DNA of 64,000 nt, taken from the NCBI GenBank assembly GCA_019915135.1, contig JAHLMK010000004.1:2728001-2792000 (forward strand). Reading direction: 5' to 3'. Source of the DNA: Strobilurus pachycystidiatus. Its lineage: Eukaryota; Basidiomycota; Agaricomycetes; Agaricales; Physalacriaceae. Under the pieces are notes generated by a model, which searched no databases, was not told where the DNA came from, and saw nothing but the letters and a program-made list of their open reading frames with translations. The first letter of the stretch is position 1. Every line of letters starts with the position of its first letter. The position numbers and the translations under genes were made by a program. Positions 54,070 to 64,000 of this stretch are shown here, in pieces.

Positions 54070-55978
54070 AGCTAAATCCAATGATTATGCAGCTGCTAGG
54101 GACATTGTTGAAGCTTTTGCATGTCATGCTTTACCCATTGCTATAGCTGGGGGCTATATTGCTTCCCACACCACTTGCACTATTTCAAGCTATCTTGAGC
54201 GGTTTAAAGACCGTCGCAAAGAGCTTCTTGACTCTAAGGCACAACAGAGCATAGACAGATATCCACAGAGTGTACTTGGTGCATTTCTTCTTAGTTTTGA
54301 TCATCTGTCTAATGAGGCAAAGCTTATCATGCAGTTGTGCTCCTTCTATCTCTATGCTGATATTCCCATTGCCATGCTGCGCAATGCTGCAGAGAACTCT
54401 TCTGAGCTTGCTCTTTTGGGTGACGAGACAGTCTCAAATACTACAAAGAATCTTCTGGACAATATCTCTTGTTGCTCTGTTGATGAAGCTATTGATGAGA
54501 TAGTCAAACTTTCCCTTGCTACATATGCGCCTGAGAGTAATTTACTTTCATTTCATCCTGTCATCCATGAATGTGTGTCATATACTATAACTCTTCCTCA
54601 TCTTGAAGTGAAGCAGACAGCACTTATTGTACTTACTCGTGGTATGCCTTGGGACAAATCATCTAATTCATATTCTCTGCGGAGATATATTCTTCCACAT
54701 GCCACACATAGTTGGGAGGACAATTTTGGTTTAATATATACATGTGAAGCCTTGGCAATGCTTTATAAAGATGCAGGAAAATGGACAGCAGAGAAATCAC
54801 TACGACAACAAATAGTAGATGCCCAAGTAAAAATTCTGGGAGATGATCACCCAAAAACACTTGTTGCAAAAGCTTATCTTGCAAACACATATCGTCATCA
54901 AGGGAAATACGCAGAGACAGAGGTGCTTGAGAAAGAGGTGCTTGAAGCATGCAAGATGATTCTGGGAGAGCGTCATCCAGACACGCTTAGTGCAATGGCC
55001 AATCTTGCAATTACATATTGCCATCAAGGAGAATATGCAGAGGCAGAGGTACTTGAGAGAGAGGTGCTTGAAATACGCCAGGTGATTCTGGGGGAGCGTC
55101 ATCCAGACACGCTTACTGCAATGGGCAGTCTTGCAACTATATATTTGAGACAAGGAAAATATGCAGAGGCAGAGGTACATCAGAGAGAGGTGCTTGAAGC
55201 ACGCAAGGTGATTCTGGGAGAGCGTCATCCAAACACGCTTACTGCAATGGGCAGTCTTGCAAGTACATATAGGAATCAAGGGAAATATGCAGAGGCAGAG
55301 GTACTTGAGAGAGAGGTGCTTGAAGCACGCAAGGTGATTCTGGGAGAACGTCATCCAGACACGCTTAATGCAATGGGCAGTCTTGCAAATACATATTGGA
55401 ATCAAGGGAAATATGCAGAGTCAGAGGTACTTGAGAGAGAGGTGCTTGAAGCATGCAAGGTGATTCTGGGAGAGCGTCACCCAGACACGCTTACTGCAAT
55501 GGCCAATCTTGCACTTACATATCATTGTCAAGAAAAATATGCAGAGGCAGAGATACTTGAGAGAGAGGTACTTGAAGCATGCAAGGAGATTCTGGGGGTG
55601 CGTCATCCAGACACGCTGACTGCAATGGCCAATCTTGCAAGTACATATTGTCATCAAGGGGAATATGCAGAGGCAGAGGTCCTTGAGAGAGAGGTGTATG
55701 AAGCACACAAAGAGATTCTGGGGGAGCGTCACCCAAACACGCTTTTTGCAATGAGCAATCTTGCAACTACATATTATGGTCAAGAAAAATATGCAAAGGC
55801 AGAGATACTTGAGGAAGAGGTCCTTGAAGCGAGGAAGATGATTTTGGGAAAGAATCACCCGGATACGCTTAGAGCAATGGGCAATCTTGCACTCACATAC
55901 CATTGTCTGGGAAAACATGTTGATGCAGAATCACTCGAAGCAAGGCAGAAGCTCTTACAGACAGATACCTCAGATTAG
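53861..55978 (+). CDS. NLR-like protein, C-terminal part (NB-ARC end and TPR repeats)
   Basis: An open frame of 705 codons without a proper ATG at its left end. It begins in the second copy of the duplicated segment (NSTPENWLIIFDNADDP) and continues SCDILVHDLESDDAITMLLS and the helical NB-ARC end (HALPIAIAGGYIAS; FDHLSNEAKLIMQLCSF). Nine repeats of 42 residues with the signature ILGERHPDTL...ANTYRHQGKYAEAE follow, then a short tail and TAG at 55976. The repeats are kinesin-light-chain-type TPRs and would bind a partner or ligand. It belongs with the preceding ORF; as the DNA stands, the two are in different frames unless an unusual splice skips one duplicate. Confidence 0.78.
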   Translation: MNSTPENWLIIFDNADDPALDLSPFLPSSDHGNVIITSRNIEIHEHASKSCDILVHDLESDDAITMLLSRAKSNDYAAARDIVEAFACHALPIAIAGGYIASHTTCTISSYLERFKDRRKELLDSKAQQSIDRYPQSVLGAFLLSFDHLSNEAKLIMQLCSFYLYADIPIAMLRNAAENSSELALLGDETVSNTTKNLLDNISCCSVDEAIDEIVKLSLATYAPESNLLSFHPVIHECVSYTITLPHLEVKQTALIVLTRGMPWDKSSNSYSLRRYILPHATHSWEDNFGLIYTCEALAMLYKDAGKWTAEKSLRQQIVDAQVKILGDDHPKTLVAKAYLANTYRHQGKYAETEVLEKEVLEACKMILGERHPDTLSAMANLAITYCHQGEYAEAEVLEREVLEIRQVILGERHPDTLTAMGSLATIYLRQGKYAEAEVHQREVLEARKVILGERHPNTLTAMGSLASTYRNQGKYAEAEVLEREVLEARKVILGERHPDTLNAMGSLANTYWNQGKYAESEVLEREVLEACKVILGERHPDTLTAMANLALTYHCQEKYAEAEILEREVLEACKEILGVRHPDTLTAMANLASTYCHQGEYAEAEVLEREVYEAHKEILGERHPNTLFAMSNLATTYYGQEKYAKAEILEEEVLEARKMILGKNHPDTLRAMGNLALTYHCLGKHVDAESLEARQKLLQTDTSD
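54780..55935 (+). repeat. 126-bp tandem repeats encoding nine TPR units
   Basis: Nine copies of the HP(D/N/K)TL signature at a regular spacing of 126 bp from about 54,849 on. Central copies differ at few bases, for instance the words GTGATTCTGGGAGAGCGTCA and GAGAGAGAGGTGCTTGAAGC recur almost unchanged. This points to recent expansion or homogenisation. Confidence 0.9.
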
Positions 55979-55979
55979 A

Positions 55980-56770
55980 AAAAATTTGCAATTGTAAATA
56001 TATGTACTAAAATTTGAATTTGTGAAACGTACTGCTCACCGGCTATAAAATAAGTCAGACAATTTCCACAGGTATGTATCATATGATTCGGGTTTGAAGA
56101 TAGGACTGAACACAGCTAACACTACTCATTTATTCCAGTGCTCAAGAACAATAACATGCGTCTGGGTCCTTGTTCCTCCGGCCCATGCTTCCACCCTCTG
56201 TTGGGTGCTGTGGGCTTACCATCAGTCCGCCATGTCCCTCTGCGCCTGGCTGCTTGTGTGTCTATGCATCACCCGGGGCTGGACCACACAATGGAAGTGT
56301 GGTGATTGTGGGAGAGTGGAGAATCCCCCACTCCCTGTCACCCTTTCTCAACAAACATGTTCCACAGCATGGTGCGGTGTATTGGGAGAGTGAAGAGGGA
56401 TCCCGGTGTAGTTGATCTCACCGCCCTACAATTTGTGCCTTCCTGCACCAAGCTGGTACTTATCTCACTATGACTCCTTTGCCGGCATGCTTTAGAGTGG
56501 TAAGTGGTCATTTATTTTGGCACGAGAAAATGTGGCACATTGCTTGTGACAGTGTGTTCATGAAGCCAAATCCAACAAGCCTGGCACTTGCTCAAACATC
56601 CACACCTCAAATCAGGCAGTTGTAAGGTCATAAGGTCATTATACAAATGGTTACATCATGTAGTAAGTACAAATGTAATATGAACAACAAAAAGGGAAAG
56701 ATAAGTTACGGAGATAAATACTAAAAGAAAAGGATACCGCGCCATAGAACGGGACTGTCAGATATATCCC
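55980..56770. other. Region downstream of the NLR gene
   Basis: AT-rich immediately after the stop, likely the 3' UTR. Overlapping plus ORFs at 56,094-56,415 (81 and 99 codons) have no recognised motif. No gene called. Confidence 0.5.
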
Positions 56771-56775
56771 GCCAC

Positions 56776-57985
56776 TTATACATCTCGCCCATTCTCATTG
56801 ATTTCCACCCTCTCCTCCCACGCCTTTGCATCAACCACGGCCTCGAGGTCCACCAGCGTAGCAGGCAGCACGCTCGGGCTTGCGCTGCGCGGGTACGTCG
56901 TACCCCGGTGAATATCCCGGCCCCTGCCTCTCTCGGTCGACGACAGCCTTTCCCTGAACGGACTCCACATTGGCGCCCTCTCCAGCTCTCTCTCCATCCT
57001 TGACCTCACCTCGAATGCCTGGACTGCGCCTCCCGATGCGGGTACTCCTCCTCCCTACTCGGCAAGCGCATCATCCAGCCGCGTCTCGCTGCAGGTAAAT
57101 CAGCGGTCGACTCTTCCCCACACCCTGTAACCCCAACCTCCCAACTCCTCTCCCACACCTCCCGCACACCCCACCTTCTCCCCACATCCCTCTCCAAACA
57201 CCGCATCACCACCCTCCCCGTCCCTCCACCCCCGGACACCACTGGGATATCCCCATGCTGGATCTTCAAAATCAGCCTCGGCTCAAACACGTTGGCAAAC
57301 GGGAGCCGGCCTTCAGCGAGCGCAAAGAGGATGACGCCAAGCGCCCAGACGTCGGCGGCTTTGAGGCAAATTATATTATGTAGGGGAGCTTGTTGTGTGC
57401 TGCAGGTGGGTTGGCATATGAGGCGTGGGAAGGGAGGAAAAGCTCCGGCATGGCGTTACGCTGCCTGGGGCGCATTTGGCTTTGCATTCTTTGCCGGGCC
57501 GGTGGGTGGCTACGGTGCGGTGCCGGACGGGGAGGTGCGGGTGCGTAGGAGGTGCATGCGGTGTGGACATGCTCAGGGTTTGGTGCAGGATGGCCTTGAG
57601 CGTTGTCGTCGGTGTCGGATTCATCAGTGGATGTTTTGTCATGGTCTACACTTGAATGAGCAATTGAATGAATATAAGAGACAGATCATTCTCCAGCTTC
57701 AAGTCCCAATGAACGACATGTGCCGTTTTGTGCAAGTACAGCATGGCCGACGCCAGCTGCTTAAAAAGTCTTGGATATTCCCCATCCGTCCCTGTCCCTC
57801 CAGCCCTTCTCCCTCTCACAATAATCCAGCAGCGTCACTTACCTACCTACTTACCTGGCCAGACACCACATTGTTACGCCTGCCCACCACTTGCCTTGGT
57901 CATCCCTTTTGGACGCAAATAGGGGCAGGATATGATTGTGTAACAGTGATCTCCGCATCAGCTCCTCTCGCTTCTGGGCCTCTAC
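56776..57985 (-). pseudogene. Ser/Thr protein kinase, decayed
   Basis: Minus-strand pieces in the right order: HNHILPLFASKRDD (N-lobe, about 57,900), LFKQLASAMLYLHK followed by VVHWDLKLEND (catalytic loop, about 57,680-57,760), a low-complexity insert (DESDTDDNAQ), then KAADVWALGVILFALAEGRL (subdomain IX, about 57,285-57,360), LILKIQHGDIP and CLERDVGRRWGVREVW. A C-terminal tail follows and ends at 56776. The catalytic HRD Arg is Trp. The glycine loop, the VAIK Lys and the DFG and APE motifs are not found, and the pieces are in different frames with stops between some of them. I infer a dead kinase gene; unrecognised introns could explain some gaps. Confidence 0.65.
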
Positions 57986-58004
57986 AGCGCATTTGGTGGA
58001 GGTT

Positions 58005-58416
58005 TGCACAACTTGACGGCGACAGTCCGGCTCGGACCTTCACTTTGGCATAGCATCAGCAACTCATCCCAATCACTTTCTTGGACTTTCCCCTGCCAAA
58101 TTTTGGTCGGAAAGTCGGAAAGCCGAAAGTCAGAAAGCCATGTCCCAAAACCCACAAGTTCGACCCCGGGTGGTGGTCACCAAAATTTGCACGGCTTGAC
58201 TATTTGTAGTTTCATTTGACTATAGCACTCTCATAGCAGAGAATGGCAATATAATTCATTTACAGGTGTACATCTTCAATCACGGAGGCGTGGTGGACGG
58301 TCAAAAACAGCTATAAAGCCCAAAAGGGCCAAAGCGATCGGGGGGTCTTGCTGATTAGTACGACGCCCCGTGACCGACCACAGGGCCGAGGACATAGCCC
58401 GCTACTTGTGCGCCCT
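58005..58416. other. Short intergenic stretch
   Basis: No gene seen. A short direct repeat of GTCGGAAAG-like words occurs at about 58,108-58,138. Confidence 0.5.
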
Positions 58417-58479
58417 CTACGGGGAGGCTCCCGAATGCATTCGTAGTAGCGCTGTCGACGTCGGTGGAGAGGAAAGAAG

Positions 58480-59462
58480 AAGTGACGAATGGATTGGTTT
58501 ATCGGGTATGGGAGAGAACGGAAACCAATCAGACACGCTACTGGAGACTGGTAAACCGTCGACGGCAGAAGAAAACGATACCGAGCCAAACGACCCGAAC
58601 AAGGAGAGGAACATCGCGTCGGGGCTCATCACCGCCGACGGCGCGGATGCCGCCTGGACGTGCGTCGCATCATCGGATGCTGCAGCCAATTGGGCTGAGA
58701 GCTCCTGCTCGTCGGCGAGGGTAGGAGGCTCGGCCGGGGTATGTATGTACGCAGGAGAAGGTGCGGTAACAACCCGCGGCCAGTCTCGGTCTCGTCTTCC
58801 ATCTCTATGCAGCGGATCGTGTGCGTATGGGGCCGTTTCGTCAATGCGTGATTGAAAGCGTTCGTTGGATTGACGGAGCACGTTGCCGTAGATGGAGAAG
58901 AGGGAGGTGGAAGAAGACGGGGAGAAAGAGGAAGACGGGGCCCAGTAGCCCAACGATAACATTTTTTGCACGTCCGCCCCATGCACCGGGTGCTGTAGGT
59001 CTATCAGCCACTGCAGAATTCCTTCCCCTCCGCGTCTGTCAGGAGCTCTTTGCCCACCACGTAGGTCAGCCAGCCATGCCCCTGCGCGGTGGGCTGCTGC
59101 CCATACCCGCCGCACTACACGCCGGAGTGGCGCAGCATCCACGCGACGGCTACACCACAGCGGTTCGCTTCGTCAGTTCCCTGACATGCCCGCACCTTGC
59201 CCAACAGATCCCGCAGCATGCCATCATGAGCAGCGCTGGGTATGCCATGACCAGTGTCAGGTAGGGGGGTGTTAGCGGGAGGGGGTCGGGGGTTTGGATC
59301 TTGGCGTTGCGTGTGATCCCACCCCCGGGTACCCCGTCGACCCCTCCCGTCCCCTCCACCCTCCCAGACCCACTCCCTCCACCTCTCCTCCTCGGCTGTG
59401 ATTTCAGTGAGTGCGTCCACCGGGTCCAGGATCTCGATGCAGTAGAAGACGAGGGCCATCCT
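58480..59462 (-). pseudogene. Geranylgeranyltransferase type I beta subunit, decayed
   Basis: Minus-strand segments follow the order of the family. MALVFYCIEILDPVDALTEI and ERWREWVWE (about 59,360-59,459) come first, then LTPPYLTLVMAYPALLMM, then a frame change to LGKVRACQGTDEANRCGVAV. After that come GGYGQQPTAQGHGWLTYVV (about 59,090), another frame change to ILQWLIDLQHPVHG, and then GRT with CY.W in a third frame (about 58,960). The family prenylates CAAX proteins with the alpha subunit. Stops and frame changes between matched segments, and the lack of the zinc-ligand and GG motifs, mark a broken gene. The downstream frame to 58,417 is Ser/Pro-rich and does not match the family. Confidence 0.55.
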
Positions 59463-62140
59463 AGATTGAGAGGGGTGTTAGCGAACGCGAAGGGAAAGCG
59501 GGAGTGGAGGGCGGGACGCGGTGTGGGATGGAGGAACGCGAAGACTCACAAGGTTCCCTCCGCCTCCACGCCTCTGGCTTCGTTTATGCTCCCCCGGGCT
59601 GCAGCTTTCGTTCCTAGACCCAGCGGGGAGGATGGACAGCTGCTGCGAGCGTACGTAGAGATGAATGAATATATGCGTCGTCCCCGCCCCACGGAAGAGA
59701 CGAAATCAACTGTAAATACACGCACCCTCACGTTCAGCTTTGGCTGGTCACATATCTCCTGGTCATTATCGTCTCACAGCCTGTCGCCTGTCCGTGCGTT
59801 CCGTCCTCGGATGATGATTTCCTGTCAAAATGGCGTTCAAAAGTGATAGCGGAAGAAAAAAGAAAACAAACGTACGTTGAAGGCCCTCGCCAATTCCAAT
59901 CCGAGCGCGTCGTTCCCAAACCCGAACCTAGTGACGCCTTCAATCCCTATGAATGCGATGCCGGTGGGAGCGAGATCCGCGAAGAAGGCAGATAAGGATA
60001 CTATATGGCGACGGCGGTGGGTCTGCCAGGACGGGAAAGTCGTTCTAGTCGCGCCCTCGTCGGGATGTTCAGATCGAAGCGGGTTCGTCCAGGGATCGTG
60101 GCCGCTGTGGAGGATAAGGTCAGCACGCTGACGAGAGACTGTGAAGGAGAGGGGAGGAGAGGGGATGTAGGGACAGCGTACGCATAGACGCATAAGCATC
60201 CGTCCCACAAACGAGACAGAATCAAAAATGAACGCACGCACCCCATGCTCAGGTTTGTTTGGGTTCATTCCCGTCTACGCCTGCGTCCATCGTGCCATTG
60301 CTCCGGGCCCTGTCCGCGCATTTCGTCTCTCGAATGATAATATGCTGTCGATGTCGCGTTAACGACTAATGTTGCAAGGGAAGAAACGAACATACGTCTG
60401 CTTGGGCTCCCATTTCCGACGTGTGGTCTGCTGGTCCGTACTCTGTGAGTGCGATGGAAGGAGCCGTTGGGATTGGGCGAAGGCGGGGAGGAGTAGACGG
60501 CGATGGTGGGTATGCGCACAAAGCGAGCAAGTCGTCATCGTCCTGCCGCCGCTGCGGGTTGTTTGCGGTGAAGCTCGGAAGGATATGAGATTATTATTGG
60601 TGGGCTGTGGGAGCATGAAAACGGGCGTTAGTCTCTCGTGGGACGGGTGGAAAATGGAAGAGTCGGCAGGCGAAAGAAATACGAGACGGAGGAGTATACA
60701 CGCGGCAGCGGGAGGGACGGGGAGATGTGATGAGCGTACGCGCCGTGCAGCCATGCATCTTTCACGCTGCAGGATCCAAAAGGAACGAGAACAAAACGGA
60801 AGCACGCACCGGTCTGCTTCATATCGTCTCCGATCTCCTGCGGCCCGTCGGTAACTCCTCCGAGATGTCCATGCGCTCAACGTCTTGTTTGCGTACGCGT
60901 CCGAGCTCGAAGATGTACCCGAAGAGGGCGAACGCGAAATGTGCCGATTGTGGGAGGAAGACAAGGCACCCGGATCAGGGTAACATCATTTCTTCCAAGT
61001 ACCATGCTTCCAGCACCTTGCAAGCCGCGTTCGGTGCTATCGCTGCCGGACTCGACCACAGACGCGGCGCTGTCCGAGCGCCGCCGTTTGGTTTGTACCC
61101 CCGAACACGCGGCGGCCCAAAGACAACGCTTCACTGACTCCTTCCTCTGCTTCCAGACCCAATTTACGTTTGCGAATGGCGCGACCTCTTAGCGAGTAAA
61201 TGCGCACACTTACTGCGTATGTACGCTCTCTGTCTCTACTCTCAACATTCCTGGGACTAATACATCGCTAGTGGACGTTCTGTGGTCGTTTGATAGTCCA
61301 CGTACGCATTTGCGCTTCTCATTTGCTCTTGATCTTTCTAGGATCTTCCAGTGCGTATTCATAGTCCGAATTCATTTTTTCTCTCTAGATACTGGTGCAA
61401 TTGCAGTACGTCTCGAGCTCACGAGGACCTCGCCCGACGCCATCAAGCGGTGCGCCATTGACCGTGAACCCTACGGTGGGTTCTACACGATGTGTGTTGT
61501 GACGACACGTCGTCCTTCCAGAACGCGCAAGGATCAAAGTGAGTAATTTCTTTCATTCGCATCATTGGCCGAGAACTGACGTGCTTTGGTGGATAGCATG
61601 ACTTGTATGCATTTCCTGGGTCGGTACTTCGTATTGAATACCTATCTAGACCAGGTCGCTGTTCTCGAGGCGTCGTGTGAGCGTTTAATATCAAGTCCCG
61701 AGCTAGAAGACACGTACCAGACATGCTATGCAACGAACCACGTCAATCCCAATTGATGAGAGGAAAGAAAAGACATACTCAGTTCGGTCCTTCCACGATC
61801 TGGAAGGACGACGAGTCATGGCAACACACATCATTTGGCACTAACGTCTCGCCGACCCCACGTTCTCCAGCACAAGATGGTGCCCCGCTTTGATAGGGAG
61901 AGTCCCCGTGTATTCGGGTCGTAATGCGATGGTTTCAGTCTCCCGTGTTGGACGCATCGAGAAGAAGTTAAACAGACCATAGTTAGGCACAAGAGGAGAG
62001 TACAACTCAGAAATGTACATCGGAGGCGAGGAGAGAAAACTCATCAATTGAGACATGCGAGAATGACCACAACATGTCTACCAGTGCGATCAGTACCGAA
62101 TGTCAGTCATGCATGAAGAACGATTACGGGTCGAACGTCG
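59463..62140. repeat. Dispersed-repeat-rich region with unassigned ORFs
   Basis: Minus-strand repeat members start at about 59,730 (GGGTGCGTGTATTT), 59,875 (GTACGTTTG), 60,245 (GGGGTGCGTGCGTTC), 60,395 (GTATGTTCG) and 60,810 (GGTGCGTGCTTCC). Short coding-like pieces between them include FIGIEGVTRFGFGNDALGLE (about 59,900) and FAFALFGYIFELGRVRKQDV (about 60,900-60,960), which end or start near donors. Plus ORF 61271-61546 and minus ORF 61841-62056 (MSQLMSFLSSPPMYISELYS) are unassigned. Confidence 0.4.
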
Positions 62141-63309
62141 AGCGCCATACCAAGACATCACCCTCATCAAAGCCGCCAATCGACTGACCAACAATCGTCC
62201 CCACTCCCACAGACGCCTTCCTGAAAACACTTCTACACGCTGATCGAATCTGTTACACGAGGATTGGCGGGCTCGACACGCCGCTGTGCAGAATTACGCT
62301 ACGCATGCAGGTCATTAGCCAGGTTGTATTCTCCTTGTGCCGTCCTTCTTGGGGAGCAGACTCAGTTGGAGGGAGGGAGGTGAGGGAAGGGGAGGAAGGG
62401 AAGGGAAGGGAAGGGGGCGAGGGGCGTTGACGAGGTCCGAGGAAGGGGAGGGAGTGCGATAAGATGGGAAGGGGAAGAGGAACGAGGGAAGAGGCGTCGG
62501 TGAGGAGTCGGGAGAAAACGTAGAGAGTGTAGAGCGTCGAGCAGACGACGGAGATAAGAGTGGCGGTCTGAGTCGCCTCCGCCCGCAAATGAAACGAAAT
62601 CAAAGCAAATACACGCACCCCATGCTTCCGTCGTCCATTGCTTCGTGGCGCCGGTCCGTATGTTTCGTCTCTCAGATGTCATTCTGCTTTCGGGGTCGCG
62701 TTCGGAGGTGATGGCAAAAGGAAACAAGCGAACGCACGCTGTGCGGCATCATTCCGACGTGTCATGGGCCGGTTCGTGTTCTGTGAATGCGAGGGTAGCA
62801 GCTGTCGGTACCTGGGAGGCGTCTGCGAGAGTTGGTTCGATTGGGCGAAGGTCGAGTAATAGTAAATGACGGAGGCGGCTTGTTGGGGAGATAAGCTTCG
62901 TCCTGCCGTCGCCGCGGGCATTTGGGGTGATGCGCGGCAAAGATTGGAATTGGTGGTGGCCTGTGAGAGGAAGCGCACGGGCGTCAGCGTGCTGTGTCAG
63001 AAAGAATGGACGCCTCTACAGCGGAGAGGATTGGCGGATGATGTGAGCGACAGCGCTGGGCAGATAGTGTGCGTCGCTCACGCCGAAGAGAAAACAAAAT
63101 CACCACTGAAGTCCACCTGAGCAGGATGACGGCGAAAGCGGAACGAAATGTGCCGAGGCCCGATGGTGGAGGAAAGGATCAGTGTGACATCAACGTGTTA
63201 CATTCTGTCAATCTATCAATACACGGATCCAGGATTGCCGGAGACAGCGTGGAACAAACACAGGTTTCGACACTCCTTGATACCGAACAGTCACAACCAC
63301 AGAACGACC

Positions 63310-63549
63310 ATGGACAGCAATCCCGCAGAACGCAAGCGCGGTTGGCGCGATCGTTTCCCGTTGAATCTGCGGAGTCGATCGAAGAGCCCTGCTCCTTCCA
63401 CGGCGTTTTCTGAGCGTCAATCGGACGATGTCGTCGTCCCTCCTGCCCAGGCCAAAGGGGAGACAGATAAGAAAGGTTTGCCTCTCTCATTGTCTCCTCG
63501 TAGATGCTGTCTTATATTTGATAAGAACCTTCTGTCTTCTCTCGCCTGA
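63310..63549 (+). CDS. Leader ORF of the second NLR copy, 79 aa
   Basis: MDSNPAERKRGWRDRFPLNL and on to SSLA, with a TGA 8 nt before the next ATG, as in the first copy. It has one extra Asp-Val-type codon near residue 40 and numerous replacements in the last third, but no frame break. Confidence 0.5.
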   Translation: MDSNPAERKRGWRDRFPLNLRSRSKSPAPSTAFSERQSDDVVVPPAQAKGETDKKGLPLSLSPRRCCLIFDKNLLSSLA

Positions 63550-63557
63550 AATCGAAA

Positions 63558-64000
63558 ATGAAGCGGCCAGCCCGCTCATCTCGCTCTACCAACCCGTCTC
63601 CGTCTCCGTCTCACGACTCTTTGCCAGCCCCGTCTAGTATGCCATCCACCTCTCTCATTCGTATGCCGTCTCCGTCTTCCAACCCCATTCCATCTCCGTC
63701 TTCCGACCTTTCTTCTGTTAACCCTATGCTGTCTCTGTCTCCCGCTTGGAACCGTTCGCCTTCTCCGTCTCCCAGCCCTATGCTGTCTCCGTCCGCCAGC
63801 CCTATGTTGCCCTCTTCTCCCAGCCTTTCACAATCTCCGTCTCCCGTCAACATGCCATCTCCGTCTCCCAACGTGATGTCTCCTCCCCCTTCCGCCTTGT
63901 CGCCAGCTCAGTTGTCCGGCCCTATGCCGTTGCCGTCTCCCATCCCTTTGCCATCTGCATCTCCCGCTGCCTCGCCTTCCCCGTCTCCGATCCTCCAACA
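63558..64000 (+). CDS. Second NLR-like gene, N-terminus (partial at right edge)
   Basis: ATG at 63558, then MKRPARSSRSTNPSPSPSHD and a Ser/Pro-repeat region open to the end of the window. It differs from the first copy by insertion and loss of PSPSPN-like units. The helical, NB-ARC and TPR parts would lie outside, so whether they exist cannot be told. Confidence 0.7.
   Translation, partial: MKRPARSSRSTNPSPSPSHDSLPAPSSMPSTSLIRMPSPSSNPIPSPSSDLSSVNPMLSLSPAWNRSPSPSPSPMLSPSASPMLPSSPSLSQSPSPVNMPSPSPNVMSPPPSALSPAQLSGPMPLPSPIPLPSASPAASPSPSPILQ

Larger units (their letters stand above)
62150..64000. repeat. Segmental duplication, right copy (runs off the window)
   Basis: Counterpart of 50,135-52,010 in the same orientation. 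The match still holds at the right edge, so the duplication extends beyond the window. Confidence 0.88.

Noticed and set aside
54800..55918. Minus ORFs of 165-201 codons rich in Cys/Leu/His across the TPR repeats
   Set aside because: Antisense of a regular 126-bp repeat; periodic openness is a by-product of the sense frame.

Overview
The window looks like nuclear DNA of a basidiomycete fungus, most likely an agaricomycete. Genes are split by introns of about 45-85 nt with GT..AG (some GC..AG) ends. The recognisable families are a fungal GATA factor, short heme-thiolate peroxidases, an NB-ARC/TPR (NLR-like) protein, a SUN-domain protein, a Ser/Thr kinase and a prenyltransferase beta subunit. 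No organism name can be read from the sequence.

Positions 1-40,680 are a head-to-tail array of four copies of one unit of about 10.7-11.0 kb (1-10,854; 10,855-21,512; 21,513-32,481; 32,482-40,680, the last cut short). Each unit carries, in order: an intron-rich (+) gene of unknown function (gene A, preceded by a block of repeated exon-like units); short (-) ORFs; a 2.3-2.5 kb (+) tract full of splice-like signals (tract B); a (-) heme-thiolate peroxidase; a spacer; and a (-) GATA zinc-finger gene with a long GC-rich 5' flank and a TATA/CCAAT pair. The peroxidase is intact in units 3 and 4 but truncated, with its intron donor deleted, in units 1 and 2. The main GATA exon encodes the same protein in units 1, 2 and 4 despite silent differences, and nearly the same in unit 3. 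Which unit resembles which changes along the array, so gene conversion or unequal exchange is likely.

Positions 40,681-51,000 are gene-poor. They hold a small spliced gene (42,455-42,723), a broken SUN-domain gene (about 47,960-48,430, minus) and ORFs I cannot name.

Positions 51,269-55,978 hold an NLR-like gene: a Ser/Pro-rich N-terminus, a helical domain, a degenerate NB-ARC-like segment, a canonical P-loop NB-ARC and nine 42-residue TPR-type repeats. A 215-bp out-of-frame tandem duplication splits it into two reading frames. Behind it lie decayed kinase and geranylgeranyltransferase-beta genes on the minus strand. From about 62,150 the 5' flank and N-terminus of the NLR gene are duplicated, and that second copy runs off the right edge. 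A family of short dispersed repeats with splice-donor-like ends fills much of 49-51 and 59-63 kb.
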